Assembly: GCF_011516635.5 (NCBI RefSeq)
Contig: NZ_CP096255.1
Coordinates: 8,753,501 to 8,817,500 of the forward strand
Direction: 5' to 3'
DNA: 64,000 bases
From: Bradyrhizobium barranii subsp. apii
GTDB lineage: Bacteria > Pseudomonadota > Alphaproteobacteria > Rhizobiales > Xanthobacteraceae
A model generated the notes under the pieces. That model did not search any database and was not told the origin of the DNA. It saw nothing but the letters and a program-made list of their open reading frames with translations. Both the position numbers and the translations under genes were made by a program. Shown one piece after another: positions 53,826 through 63,262 of this stretch (position 1 is its first letter; each line of letters opens with the position of its first letter).

Positions 53826-54239
53826 CTAAAGCTCCACCACCACGTAATCGCTCTCGACCTTCACCGGGATGGTCTCGGCGACATACGGGCCCTTCACCAC
53901 GCTCGCACCCGGCTCGACATGCGCCGGATAGGCCTTCACGCGGAAGCGACGGGGGTCGCAATAGGACTGGCCGGTGCGGATGTCGAACTCCCAACCGTGC
54001 CAGGGGCAGCGGATGATCTCGCCGAGCTTGGTGTATTCGATCTCGCCGGGTTCCTTTGATTGCGCGAGCCCGATCAGCGGGCCCTCGCACAGCGCCGCGC
54101 CCTGATGCGGGCAGCGGTTCATCAGGCCGAAATACTCGCCCTTGATGTTGAAGACCGCGATCGGCCGTCCGTCGATCTCCAGAAATTTTCGCGTGCCCGG
54201 CGGAAGCTCATCCACCGCCGCAATCACGTGCCGCGCCAT
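53826..54239 (-). CDS. Rieske [2Fe-2S] ferredoxin-like protein
   Basis: The 137-residue protein has a Rieske fold with the cluster motifs CPHQGA (with a spacer) and CPWHGWEFD, i.e. CxH...CxxH with all four ligands. It lacks a catalytic iron domain, so it is an electron carrier. The start ATG 54239 overlaps the amidohydrolase stop by one base. It is the last gene of a three-gene operon. The partner oxygenase is not in the window. Confidence 0.88.
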   Translation of the reverse strand: MARHVIAAVDELPPGTRKFLEIDGRPIAVFNIKGEYFGLMNRCPHQGAALCEGPLIGLAQSKEPGEIEYTKLGEIIRCPWHGWEFDIRTGQSYCDPRRFRVKAYPAHVEPGASVVKGPYVAETIPVKVESDYVVVEL

Positions 54240-55348
54240 CAAGCAATCCCATAGAGCATGCGCGCATTGCCGAGATAGAACGCTTCGCGGTTGGCGTCGC
54301 TGACGCCCGCCGGCAGCACGCGCGACGGCTCGTCATAGTCCCAATGCGGATAGTCGGTCGCGAACAGCAGTCGGTCCCAGCCGATCCATTTGATGACGTC
54401 GAACAGGTCCTCGCGCCGCTCCGGGTCCTCCATCGGCTGCGTGGTCCACCACACCTGCTCGCGGATATATTCAGACGGCGGCCGCTTCACGTGCGGCACT
54501 TCGCTGCGCAGCCGGTGCCAGACCTTGTCGAGCCGCCAGGCAAGCGACGGAGCCCAGCCGAAGCCGGCCTCGATCATCACCATCTTCAGCTTCGGAAAGC
54601 GCTCGAACACACCTTCCAAGACAAGGCTCGCCAGCGCCGATTGCTGGCACTGCGAGTGGCCCACCATCTCCTCGATGTAATAGGAAGGCCAGCCGGACGG
54701 CGTGATCGGATTGCCGCCGAAGCCGAAAGCGTGCACGCCGACGGGAAGCCCCGCCTCTTCCGCGGCCTGATAGATCGGCCAGTAACGGCGTTGACCGAGC
54801 GGCTCGACATTGCGGCTGAGCAGCAGCTCCTGCACGAAATTCTTGTCGCCGGCGCGCTCGCGGATTTCGGCGGCGGCCGACAGGCCGTCCTCATTGCCGA
54901 CGACGATGGACGCCTTCAGACGCTTGTCCTTGCTGGTCCATTTGTCGATCTGCCAGTCGTTGATCGCCGAGCACAGCGCCGCCGAGAGCTCGTGATTGCG
55001 GATGCCCTGCCCGGTGTTGAGCGGATTGAGCACGCCGAGTTCCACGTTGTTGGGATCGAGCAGCTGCTTCTGCATGAAGGACAACGAAGAGCCCTGCGGC
55101 CCGCCTTCCGGCGGATAGGCGTCGCGACGCGATGCGTTGGGCTGGGCCTTCGGATAGGGCGGGCCTTCCATCATGCCCTGATAGGCATGGACGCCGTAGA
55201 CTTCGAGATGATGCTGCCAGCGTTTCGCCAGATAAGGATAGAGCTCGGTGCGGGTGGCGCGTGCCGGATGGATGTCGCAGTCCGCGATTGCGGTTTTGAC
55301 GGTCAGTGGGGAAGCGGCTTCGGTGCTCTCGCGGAATTGGACATTCAT
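54239..55348 (-). CDS. Amidohydrolase-family protein (ACMSD-like) 1
   Basis: This 369-residue TIM-barrel metal enzyme of the amidohydrolase-2/ACMSD group has DCDIHPAR (the DxH ligand pair), VGVHAFGFGG (His), GHSQCQQ and the Asp in FATDYPHWDYDEPS. Such enzymes decarboxylate or hydrolyse aromatic ring-cleavage products. It is a paralogue of the gene at 55373-56431, 24 bases away, and is coupled to the Rieske gene by overlapping stop and start. Confidence 0.88.
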   Translation of the reverse strand: MNVQFRESTEAASPLTVKTAIADCDIHPARATRTELYPYLAKRWQHHLEVYGVHAYQGMMEGPPYPKAQPNASRRDAYPPEGGPQGSSLSFMQKQLLDPNNVELGVLNPLNTGQGIRNHELSAALCSAINDWQIDKWTSKDKRLKASIVVGNEDGLSAAAEIRERAGDKNFVQELLLSRNVEPLGQRRYWPIYQAAEEAGLPVGVHAFGFGGNPITPSGWPSYYIEEMVGHSQCQQSALASLVLEGVFERFPKLKMVMIEAGFGWAPSLAWRLDKVWHRLRSEVPHVKRPPSEYIREQVWWTTQPMEDPERREDLFDVIKWIGWDRLLFATDYPHWDYDEPSRVLPAGVSDANREAFYLGNARMLYGIA

Positions 55349-55372
55349 CGCCTTGCCTCCTTTGGCAGCGGG

Positions 55373-56431
55373 CTAAGTCAGGCGGGGATAGGTCGCATGC
55401 GGATTTTCGATCATGATCTTGCGCACGAGATCGGGGGTGAGGCCCTCGGGCAGCGCGTCCTGGCCGTCGAATTGCCAGTGCGGATAGTCCGTGGAGAATA
55501 GAACCAATTCGTCGGACTGCATATGATCAAACAGGCGAATTAATGTCTCAGGTTCCGGCGGCGCATCAAATGGCTGTAAAGAGAACCGGATGTTGCTGCG
55601 CACAATGTCGAGCGGCGCGCGATCGACCCATGGCGTCTCCATTCGCACCCCGCGCCAGAAGTTGTGCAGGCGCCAGAGAAAAGGGGAGATCCAGGAGACG
55701 CCGGATTCAAGCATGACCATTTTCAGCCGCGGATATTTGGCGAACACGCCCTCGACGATCAGACTGGTGATCTGAGTCTGGAACGCCTGGGCCTGACCGA
55801 CATAATCCTCGATGTGATAGGAACCCCAGCCCACGGCAGTCGGCGGATTGTGATAGGCGGAACCGGCGTGAATCCCGATGGGCAGCTGGAGCCGTTCCGC
55901 CGCCTCGTAGATCGGCCACACCGCGCGCTTGCCGAGCGGCGTGTCGCCCATGACCAGCATCAGCACCTGCACGAAGCGGCGGTCCTGTGCGCAGCGCTCG
56001 ATCTCGGCGACGGCTTTCTCGACACTTTGCGTGGGGATCACGATCGAACCACGCAGCCGTGAATCGCGATCGAGCCATTCCTTCACGAGCCACTCGTTCA
56101 ACGCGCGGCAGAAGGCGGCCTGCAAATCTTCCGAAAACACCATCTGCACGCCGTAGAGTGGATTGCAGATGGCGTATGTGAGCTTGAAGGGACCGAGCAG
56201 ATGGCGCTGCATGTCCTCCAAGCTTGCGCCGGGCTTGCCGGTTTCCGGCCGCCAATCGGGACGCGCCACGATCGGCGAGTTCTGCGGATAGGATTGCGAG
56301 ACAAGGTCGACCATGCCGCGCGTCGTCACCTGATCGCGCCAATAGTCATTCAGGTACGGCAGCAGGCTGGTCAGATGCGGCACGGCGGGATGCACGTCGC
56401 AATCCACCCCGCCGGCGATCAGGGACGCCAT
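55373..56431 (-). CDS. Amidohydrolase-family protein (ACMSD-like) 2
   Basis: The 352-residue paralogue of the gene downstream has DCDVHPAVP, GIHAGSAYHNPP, YVGQAQAFQTQ and FSTDYPHWQFDGQ, so the metal site is complete. It is the first gene of the operon. ATG 56431 is chosen because GGAGACGTG precedes it. Two paralogous subunits next to each other may form a heteromer or act in sequence. Confidence 0.88.
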   Translation of the reverse strand: MASLIAGGVDCDVHPAVPHLTSLLPYLNDYWRDQVTTRGMVDLVSQSYPQNSPIVARPDWRPETGKPGASLEDMQRHLLGPFKLTYAICNPLYGVQMVFSEDLQAAFCRALNEWLVKEWLDRDSRLRGSIVIPTQSVEKAVAEIERCAQDRRFVQVLMLVMGDTPLGKRAVWPIYEAAERLQLPIGIHAGSAYHNPPTAVGWGSYHIEDYVGQAQAFQTQITSLIVEGVFAKYPRLKMVMLESGVSWISPFLWRLHNFWRGVRMETPWVDRAPLDIVRSNIRFSLQPFDAPPEPETLIRLFDHMQSDELVLFSTDYPHWQFDGQDALPEGLTPDLVRKIMIENPHATYPRLT

Positions 56432-56572
56432 CACGTCTCCTTCACGTTTCCTCGTCACGTTTTGTCTTGTCCACCATTCAAGCAGGCCTGCCCGTCGCCC
56501 GCAACTCGGCCAAGGCCGCTGTCATATGCTAGGAAGGCACAGCTCCGTTGCGAGGACTGAGAGGTTAAAGGG

Positions 56573-57055
56573 ATGAAAGAGCTCGTCGGCATTGCGGAAC
56601 AGGTTGCGGCCCGACTAATCGCGCGCAAACAGACCATTGCAGTGGCTGAATCCTCGACCGGCGGCCTGATCTCGGCCAGCCTGCTCGCGGTGCCCGGCGC
56701 CTCCGCCTATTTCCTCGGCGGCGCCGTGGTCTACACCCGCGATGCCAGGCGTGTGCTGATGGATATTTCGGACGAAGGAATGAAGGGCTTTCGTTCCTCG
56801 TCGGAGCCATATGCGAGACTCCTCGCCGAACAGATGCGCAGCCGCTTCAGCTGCGACTGGGGCCTGTCCGAAACCGGCGCCGCCGGCCCCACCGGCAACC
56901 GCTATGGCGACGCCGCCGGGCACAGTTGCATGGCGGTTTCGGGACCTACGGCAGAGGTGATCACGCTGGAGACGGGCAACAACGACCGGTTTGCGAACAT
57001 GCAGGTGTTTGCGGCCACGGCGCTGAAGCTGTTGCTGCGGAAGCTGGAGGGGTGA
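56573..57055 (+). CDS. CinA C-terminal domain protein (NMN amidohydrolase-like)
   Basis: The 160-residue protein consists of the CinA-C domain alone: IAVAESSTGGLISASLLAVPG, GGAVVYTRDARRVLM and SETGAAGPTGNRYGDAAG. It corresponds to the PncC type, which deamidates nicotinamide mononucleotide in NAD recycling, though close paralogues have other roles. Usual motif spacing and length are kept. ATG 56573 has a purine-rich leader. Confidence 0.88.
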   Translation: MKELVGIAEQVAARLIARKQTIAVAESSTGGLISASLLAVPGASAYFLGGAVVYTRDARRVLMDISDEGMKGFRSSSEPYARLLAEQMRSRFSCDWGLSETGAAGPTGNRYGDAAGHSCMAVSGPTAEVITLETGNNDRFANMQVFAATALKLLLRKLEG

Positions 57056-57157
57056 ACGCCCTCACATGGGAACCGCACGCGCTCCCGATCTCCAGCCGGA
57101 CCGACCGTCGTGCCGGCGCATGAGCGAGCGCGTCACCGCCCAGGCGCGATAGGAGCA

Positions 57158-58147
57158 ATGATGCGACTTCCTGCGTTCGTCTTCGCGACCCTGCTCGTCC
57201 TTGGGATAACGACGGCGCAAGCCGCCGGGGTCAGAAACTTCGACATTCCTGCCGGTCCGGCGGGACCGGCAATCCGACTGCTGGTCTGGACTCCGTGTGC
57301 TGAGTCACCTCGCGAGATGGATGCGCGTGGCGCCACCTTCTTCGCCGTGCCCGCATGTCCAGTCATCGGAGAAAAGCTTCCACTCATCGTGATGTCGCAC
57401 GGCCGCCGAGGATGGTTCGGCGGTCACCATGACACCGCCGCGGCTTTGGCCGATGCCGGGTTCGTCGTGGCGGCGCTCAATCATCCCGGCGACACCATGC
57501 GTGACACCAGCCGCACCGACAGTCTTTCGGTTCTCGTCGAGCGCCCCACGGATATGAGCCGGCTGATCGACTATATGCTGGAGGGGTGGCCGGACGCATC
57601 CCGCATCGATCCTCAGCGCATCGGGCTCTACGGGTTTTCGTTTGGCGGCTACACCGGCCTTGTCGTCATCGGCGGCGATCCCGATCTGCGCAAGGGATTG
57701 CCGAATTGCGAGACGTCGAGCTTGAAGGCGTGCAAACAACTCGAGAGCGGCGAGCTTCCTGATCAGCCGACGACCCATGATAAGCGCGTCAAGGCCGCGG
57801 TCATCATCGATCCCTATCCGGTGTTCGTCTTCCCGGAGGAGAATCTGAAAGCAATAGCAGTGCCGGTTCAATTGTGGAGTTCTGCCCCCGCGCAGAATGC
57901 CGATGGTCTATCCGGATGCTGTGCGGCAGCCATCAATCAAAGGCTTCCGATCAAGCCGGACTACCATTTCGTGGACAATGCCCGGCATTTTTCCTTCCTC
58001 GCGACCTGCACCCCAAAGGACGCCCGGGAGGCCCCCGCCGTCTGCACCGATGCGCCGGATTTCGATCGCGTCGATTTCCACCGACGGCTTCACGTCGATG
58101 TCGTTGCGTTCTTTCGCAAGCATTTCGCCGAAAGCGCCAAGCCGTGA
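57158..58147 (+). CDS. Secreted dienelactone-hydrolase-like / PAF-acetylhydrolase-like protein
   Basis: The 329-residue protein has a signal peptide (AFVFATLLVLGITTAQA) and an alpha/beta hydrolase fold with HGRRGWFGGHHDTAAALADAG, the nucleophile GFSFGG (Ser about residue 170) and a C-terminal His in VDNARHFSF. Several Cys in the mature part may form disulfides. The substrate is probably an ester or lactone. ATG 57158 has AGGAG 7 bases upstream. Confidence 0.82.
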   Translation: MMRLPAFVFATLLVLGITTAQAAGVRNFDIPAGPAGPAIRLLVWTPCAESPREMDARGATFFAVPACPVIGEKLPLIVMSHGRRGWFGGHHDTAAALADAGFVVAALNHPGDTMRDTSRTDSLSVLVERPTDMSRLIDYMLEGWPDASRIDPQRIGLYGFSFGGYTGLVVIGGDPDLRKGLPNCETSSLKACKQLESGELPDQPTTHDKRVKAAVIIDPYPVFVFPEENLKAIAVPVQLWSSAPAQNADGLSGCCAAAINQRLPIKPDYHFVDNARHFSFLATCTPKDAREAPAVCTDAPDFDRVDFHRRLHVDVVAFFRKHFAESAKP

Positions 58148-58176
58148 CGCGGCCCTCGGCCCGGCGCCGCGCCGGC

Positions 58177-58944
58177 CTAAGAGCAGGACAAGCCGTTGCC
58201 GGGCTCGCGGCAGAGCTTCGCGCGAACCTCTACGATATCGATATCGTACTTCCCGGCTCTCCGCTTGCGCGAGGCGGAGGCCGAGTCGGCACTGTCCATC
58301 GAAAGCAGATTGAGCTGCTTCTTGGTCGCCGCGCTGCACATCAGAGCAGCGTTGCCGCCGAGGTATCTCGACTGGGCGCCAAGCTCCTGCCGGGTGAGCT
58401 CCGCGAATGGCCCCAGACGCAATTGCGTTTCGACCGCTGCGATTTCAGCGTCGCTCGCCTGCGTCCGGGCAACACCCTTCATCCTGCGTTCGAAGCCGTT
58501 TGCGATCGCCGCCCCATGTTCCGCACCAAGATCCGCAACCTCTTGCGCTGCGTCCGTAAACTCACCGCGCTGGGAACCGGCCAACAGATAGGACTTGCAA
58601 GCCAACGGGTTGCTCGCGAGCTTCAGGAGGGTCGCCAGTTCCGCCCGGTCCAGGGCATTGATGTGCTCGTCGTCGGCATAGACTTCCATCTCGCTCGCCA
58701 GGATCATGTTGAGTGCACCATTGGCGGCGGACCATCCGCCCTCGTTGAAGGCCTCTTCGGTCTCCCGAAGGAAGACCGCCCTGAGCGCGGGATCGCTGCG
58801 GGCAATCGACGCGGCCAAAGGGAAGCGCGCGATGTTCTGATCGAAATCGCGCGCAAACGCGCTCGGCCCGGAGAGGCTCGCATATGCCAAGTTTCCGGCC
58901 AGCAGGGCGACGACGACGAGCAGCAGGATTGATCTTCTGGTCAT
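58177..58944 (-). CDS. Membrane-anchored or secreted protein, unknown
   Basis: This 255-residue protein starts MTRRSILLLVVVALLAGNLAY, a signal anchor or signal peptide, followed by a mostly helical region and a C-terminus with four Cys in total. The rest contains LKLASNPLACKSYLLAGSQR and a basic patch KRRAGKYDIDIVEVR. I do not recognise the family; the genes nearby give no clue. The ATG at 58944 is selected because it begins the hydrophobic segment. Confidence 0.7.
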   Translation of the reverse strand: MTRRSILLLVVVALLAGNLAYASLSGPSAFARDFDQNIARFPLAASIARSDPALRAVFLRETEEAFNEGGWSAANGALNMILASEMEVYADDEHINALDRAELATLLKLASNPLACKSYLLAGSQRGEFTDAAQEVADLGAEHGAAIANGFERRMKGVARTQASDAEIAAVETQLRLGPFAELTRQELGAQSRYLGGNAALMCSAATKKQLNLLSMDSADSASASRKRRAGKYDIDIVEVRAKLCREPGNGLSCS

Positions 58945-59068
58945 GTGAGAGTTTTGGTGTGGGTTACCGCGAGAGATCATCTCACGCCGGGTCACCGCCA
59001 TCCATTGCAACTACAGGCTGCCCTTAATGAATCCTTTCGCAGCCGTGGCGAGTTGCGCGGATGCCCTG

Positions 59069-59344
59069 CTATCTTGCCAGATGCCGCATGAAGATCCGCA
59101 CCACATATCCCTGGACCCGCGGCGCTTCGTCGTAGATATCCGACGCGAGCCGCTCGATGGTCTCACGCAGGGATAGGAACTGCGCCTGGCGCGCGCTGCT
59201 CTCGGTGCCCTGCATGCCCGCGAGCTCGTCCATCGCGGCATCGCTGATCTGGCAATGCACGACCTCATCCTCACGCATCATCGTGAAGCGAAAGGCCAAC
59301 CGTTCGAGGTCGTGGCCGATGATCCTGTCGCGCGACAGCGGCAT
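59069..59344 (-). CDS. DUF1488 family protein
   Basis: The 91-residue protein has the DUF1488 pattern: FRFTMMREDEVVHCQISDAA, SSARQAQFLSLRETIERLAS and a last strand VVRIFMRHL. Function unknown; common and usually monocistronic in rhizobia. It is cytoplasmic by composition. Confidence 0.78.
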   Translation of the reverse strand: MPLSRDRIIGHDLERLAFRFTMMREDEVVHCQISDAAMDELAGMQGTESSARQAQFLSLRETIERLASDIYDEAPRVQGYVVRIFMRHLAR

Positions 59345-59479
59345 TCAATTGTCCCGTTCGCGCCCCCGAACGGGACAATGCTGAAAATCTGGCGCTTTGT
59401 CACCATCCGCGCCAGGAGGCATCGCTGTCATGCGATGTTCATCAACAGCGAGCTTCCGTCGGTCGGCCCGGCTCCAACG

Positions 59480-60085
59480 TCAGTAGGCGAGCGCCGTGCC
59501 GGTCGGCTTGTCGAGTGCCGCGGCCAGCGATCGATACTCCTCACAATCCGTCCCGCAGATGGCAGCGATCCGGCTGAGATGATAGAGCGCCTGCTCGCGG
59601 TTACCCCGCTCGAGCTGCCACAACCCGTAATACTGCCACGTCAATACGTGGTTCGGATCTGCCTTCAACGCGCGCTCGTACCAGACCTGCGACTGCTCGT
59701 AGTCGCCGAGCTTGCGGTAGGAATAGCCGATGAGGTTGGCGACGTTCGGATGGTCGTCATGGCCGAGCGATTTTAATTCCGCGATCGCGGTCGCATAGTC
59801 GTTGCGCTCGTAGATGGTGTCATAAGCCACGCGGTAGCCGGCCGCGAAAGCGGGATCGCCGATACTGGACTGGTTGTTCGGCTTCCTGCCTTTGTGTGTC
59901 GCCTTGGTGCCCCAGCGTTTCGGGTAGACTGGCTGCGGCTGCGGCCTCGGATCCGCATAGGCTCCGGCATAGGGATCGGTGGAGCTGATGCCGCCCCCGC
60001 CGCCACCACCGCCGCCGCCGGCGGCAAAGGCCGGCGAGCTCAACAGTACTGCCGCAAATGTACCGAGCGTGACGAGCCTGATCAT
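59480..60085 (-). CDS. Secreted TPR-repeat protein with poly-Gly segment
   Basis: The 201-residue protein has a signal peptide ending SSPAFA, a run of ten Gly right after it, a Pro-rich stretch (DPRPQPQPVYPKRW), then TPR-like helices (DYATAIAELKSLGHDDHPNVA, ANLIGYSYRKLGDYEQSQVW, ALKADPNHVLTWQYYGLWQL). The last part has two Cys (CGTDCEEY). TPRs suggest a periplasmic scaffold. The poly-Gly tract comes from a GCC/GGC-rich repeat at about 59990-60024. Confidence 0.8.
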   Translation of the reverse strand: MIRLVTLGTFAAVLLSSPAFAAGGGGGGGGGGISSTDPYAGAYADPRPQPQPVYPKRWGTKATHKGRKPNNQSSIGDPAFAAGYRVAYDTIYERNDYATAIAELKSLGHDDHPNVANLIGYSYRKLGDYEQSQVWYERALKADPNHVLTWQYYGLWQLERGNREQALYHLSRIAAICGTDCEEYRSLAAALDKPTGTALAY

Positions 60086-60217
60086 CGCTGTGATCATGTC
60101 TGCCTCCTGTCCTGTTCAAGCGGCCCCGGACGACGTGATAACCCTGCGTCGGCCGCGATATTCCGGGACACTGTGCTCACAGAGACGTCAGCGTTCGTAC
60201 GACAGTCACGTTGTCCT

Positions 60218-61687
60218 TTACTGGAACGCGACCTCGGCGAAGCTTCGCAGCTTTCGCGAATGCAGCCGTTCCGATTCCTGCTGCTTGAGCCGCTCCAGCG
60301 CCTTCAGGCCGATCTCGAGATGCTGGCCGACGCGGCGGCGGTAGAATTCGCTGGCCATGCCCGCGAGCTTGATCTCGCCATGCAGCGGCTTGTCGGAGAC
60401 GCACAGCAGCGTGCCGTAGGGAACGCGGAAGCGGTAGCCGTTGGCAGCGATCGCGGCCGATTCCATGTCGAGCGCGACCGCGCGCGACTGCGACATGCGG
60501 CGGATCACCTCGGGCCCCGAGATCTCCCAGTTGCGGTTGTCGACACTCGCGACGGTGCCCGTGCGCATCAGGCGCTTCAGCTCGAAACCTTCGAGGCCGG
60601 TGACGTCCTCGACCGCCTGTTCGAGCGCGACCTGCATCTCGGCCAGTGCCGGGATCGGCACCCAGAGCGGCAGCTCGCGGTCGAGCACGTGGTCCTCGCG
60701 TACATAGCCGTGGGCAAGCACGTAGTCGCCGAGCCGCTGCGTGTTGCGCAGGCCTGCGCAATGGCCGAGCATCAGCCAGGCATGCGGGCGCAGCACAGCA
60801 ACGTGGTCGGTGACGTTGCGCGCGTTCGACGGGCCGGTGCCGATGTTGATCAGGGTGATGCCGCGATAGCCAGGCGCGACCAGATGGAAAGCCGGCATCT
60901 GCGGCGCGCGGGCAGGCGCCACCCCGCTGGTTGCGCCGCCGCTGCCCGTGATCACATTGCCCGGCGCGACGAAGGCCTCGAGGCCGGCTTCACCGGACTG
61001 CAGCCGCTGCTGGCAGAGCTGTGCGAAGGCATCGACATAGAACTGGTAGTTGGTGAAGATCACGAAATTCTGGAAATGCTCCGGATCAGTGCCGGTGTAG
61101 TGATAGAGCCGCCGCAGCGAATAATCGACACGGGCAGCCCGGAACAGGGACAGCGGCTCGGGCGCGCCCGGCTGAAGCTCGAAGGTGCCGTCGGCGATCG
61201 AATCGTCCATGGTGGCGAGATCAGGCACGTCGAACGCGTCGCGTAGCGATCGCGTCACAAGGGAATTCTCGCTGGTGGTGATGGCGGCTTCGATGTTGAT
61301 GTCGCGGCGATAGGCAAAGTGGATCGGGATCGGCTCGGCGGATTCGCCGATCTCGACGGGAACGCCGTGGTTCTGGATCAACAATCCGATCTGCTCGGTG
61401 AGATAGGCGCGGAACAGATCCGGCCGCGTCACGCTGGTCTCGTGCACGCCGGGGCCGGCGACGAAGCCGTAGGCGAGACGCGAGTCCAGCCGCGCATACG
61501 TCGCGGTGGTGACGCGGACGAAGGGATAATAGGCCCGCACCCGCGTCGTGATCGCCTCGCCGTTGACATAGGCCTCGAACCGGTCGCGCAGGAATTTCGT
61601 GTTGCGCTCGTAGATTTCCTCGAGGCGGGCGACTGCGAGGACGGCGTCGGTGAAGGATTTGGTGGCGATGGAGGGTGGGGATTGCAT
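60218..61687 (-). CDS. amn: AMP nucleosidase
   Basis: This 489-residue protein matches AMP nucleosidase in length and domain order: an N-terminal AMN-specific domain (IYERNTKFLRDRFEAYVNGE) and a C-terminal nucleoside phosphorylase fold with NIGTGPSNARNVTDHVAVLR, LGHCAGLRNTQRLGDYVLAH and ALDMESAAIAANG. It splits AMP into adenine and ribose 5-phosphate to control purine pools. ATG 61687 is selected as the family start (MQSPPSIATKSF). Confidence 0.93.
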   Translation of the reverse strand: MQSPPSIATKSFTDAVLAVARLEEIYERNTKFLRDRFEAYVNGEAITTRVRAYYPFVRVTTATYARLDSRLAYGFVAGPGVHETSVTRPDLFRAYLTEQIGLLIQNHGVPVEIGESAEPIPIHFAYRRDINIEAAITTSENSLVTRSLRDAFDVPDLATMDDSIADGTFELQPGAPEPLSLFRAARVDYSLRRLYHYTGTDPEHFQNFVIFTNYQFYVDAFAQLCQQRLQSGEAGLEAFVAPGNVITGSGGATSGVAPARAPQMPAFHLVAPGYRGITLINIGTGPSNARNVTDHVAVLRPHAWLMLGHCAGLRNTQRLGDYVLAHGYVREDHVLDRELPLWVPIPALAEMQVALEQAVEDVTGLEGFELKRLMRTGTVASVDNRNWEISGPEVIRRMSQSRAVALDMESAAIAANGYRFRVPYGTLLCVSDKPLHGEIKLAGMASEFYRRRVGQHLEIGLKALERLKQQESERLHSRKLRSFAEVAFQ

Positions 61688-61781
61688 TGTTCGACCGCCG
61701 GGTTGCTGGGCTTGAGTCGAACTATAGCAAAGAACGATGGCAATCGTCAGCGAAGGGCGGTTTGCGGACCACACGCTCCAC

Positions 61782-61886
61782 TGTCATGCCCCGGCTTGAC
61801 CGGGGCATCCAGTACGCCGCGGCGTCCCGGTTCAATCACAGCCGCCTGTGGAATACTGGATCGCCCGGTCAAGCCGGGCGATGACA
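61782..61886. repeat. Intergenic palindrome, family C
   Basis: TGTCATGCCCCGGC at the left pairs with GCCGGGCGATGACA at the right, with CATCCAGTACGCCGCGG and a matching ATACTGGATCGCCCG inside. Third copy of the family after 43116-43218 and 45319-45424. It separates amn from the type I secretion genes. Confidence 0.8.
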
Positions 61887-61927
61887 GCGAGTGTGCGGCG
61901 CGCTCCGGGATGACGCGCTTTTGCGCG

Positions 61928-63262
61928 TCACTTCTCGCGGAAGGCCCGCATCAGCTGGTCGTGCAGCGGCTTCATCAGATAGGACAGCATGGTACGGTCG
62001 CCGGTCTGGACGAAGGCTTCTGCCGGCATGCCGGGGATCAGCTTGGAGTCGCCGAGCTTGGCGACCTCTTCCGGGGACATCGACACGCGGATGGTGTAGT
62101 AGCTCTGGCCGGTGCGCTGGTCGGTGGTGACGTCGGGCGAAACGCGGCTGACGACGCCATTGAGCTCGGGCGTGGTGCGCTGGTTGAACGCGGACAGGCG
62201 CAGCAGCGTCTTCTGACCGATCTGGAGCTTGTCGATATCGACAGGATTGACCTTGGCCTCGACCTGGAGATCGTCGGCCTGCGGCACGATCAGCATCAGC
62301 GCGTCGCCGGCGGTGACGACGCCACCGACGGTATGCACGGTCGATTGCAGCACCATGCCGTCCTGCGGCGCGCGGATGTCGACACGGCGGAGCTGGTCTT
62401 CGGCGGCGACCTTGCGCTCGATCATTTCACCGATCTTGTCGTTGGTCTCGCGCAGATCCTTGGAGACCTCGCTCACCATGTCCTTGTCGACCTGGATGAT
62501 CTGGAGCTCGGTCTCGGTGATCTTGCCCTTGGCCTGCGCGCGCGAGGCGATGTATTGCGCGCGCTCGCCGTTGAGGCGGGCGCTGTCGCGTTCCAGCGTG
62601 GTCAGGCGAGAGATCTGCACCAGGTGCTTCTCGTAGAGATCGCGGACACCGACCAGCTCCTGCTGCACCAGGACGATCTCCCTGTCCTTGGCCTTTTCCT
62701 GGGCGGACAGTCCTTCGATCTCCTCATTGAGCTGCTGGACACGCTCGCGGAGCTGCGCCTTCTGCCCGGCGCGGCCATTGACGCGGACGTCGAACAACTT
62801 GGTTTCGGCGGAGAGCAGGTTCTTGACGTCGGGATCGTTGCCGCGATCGAGGAGCGATTGCGGAAACTCGATCTTGTCGACACCGCGCTGCTCGGCCTGG
62901 AGCCGCGCCGTGCGCGCCAGCGCGGCGTCGAGATTCTTGGTGACGATGGCGAGGTTCGCCTTGGTGACGGTGTCGTCGAGCCGCACCACGATATCGCCGG
63001 CCTTGACCACGTCGCCGTCGCGGGCACGCAGCTCGCCGACCACGCCGCCGGTCGGATGCTGCACCTTCTTGACGTTGGATTCGACCACGACCTGGCCCGG
63101 CGCGATCAGGGCTCCCGAGATCTGCACCGTCGAGGCCCAGCCGCCGAGACCGATGACGAGGGCCAGCACGATGGCCAGCCCGAGCATCAGATGAAACCTG
63201 ATGGAATCCCGCACGGTCCTCTTCGCGGCGGGCTTCCTGCCGCCGATAGCCATCGTGCTCAT
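61928..63262 (-). CDS. Type I secretion membrane fusion protein (HlyD/PrtE family)
   Basis: The 444-residue adaptor has a short cytoplasmic N-terminus, one membrane helix (LMLGLAIVLALVIGLGGWAS), a lipoyl half, a coiled coil of about 200 residues (85-290), the second lipoyl half and the conserved C-terminal AEAFVQTGDRTMLSYLMKPL. This is the PrtE/AprE-type periplasmic adaptor. ATG 63262 overlaps the stop of the ABC transporter gene (ATGA), so the two are coupled. The cognate secreted protein is not visible. Confidence 0.92.
   Translation of the reverse strand: MSTMAIGGRKPAAKRTVRDSIRFHLMLGLAIVLALVIGLGGWASTVQISGALIAPGQVVVESNVKKVQHPTGGVVGELRARDGDVVKAGDIVVRLDDTVTKANLAIVTKNLDAALARTARLQAEQRGVDKIEFPQSLLDRGNDPDVKNLLSAETKLFDVRVNGRAGQKAQLRERVQQLNEEIEGLSAQEKAKDREIVLVQQELVGVRDLYEKHLVQISRLTTLERDSARLNGERAQYIASRAQAKGKITETELQIIQVDKDMVSEVSKDLRETNDKIGEMIERKVAAEDQLRRVDIRAPQDGMVLQSTVHTVGGVVTAGDALMLIVPQADDLQVEAKVNPVDIDKLQIGQKTLLRLSAFNQRTTPELNGVVSRVSPDVTTDQRTGQSYYTIRVSMSPEEVAKLGDSKLIPGMPAEAFVQTGDRTMLSYLMKPLHDQLMRAFREK

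Noticed and set aside
28056..62000. Palindromes considered as a CRISPR array or att sites
   Set aside because: They are single scattered hairpins of several families between genes, without regular spacers or neighbouring cas or integrase genes.
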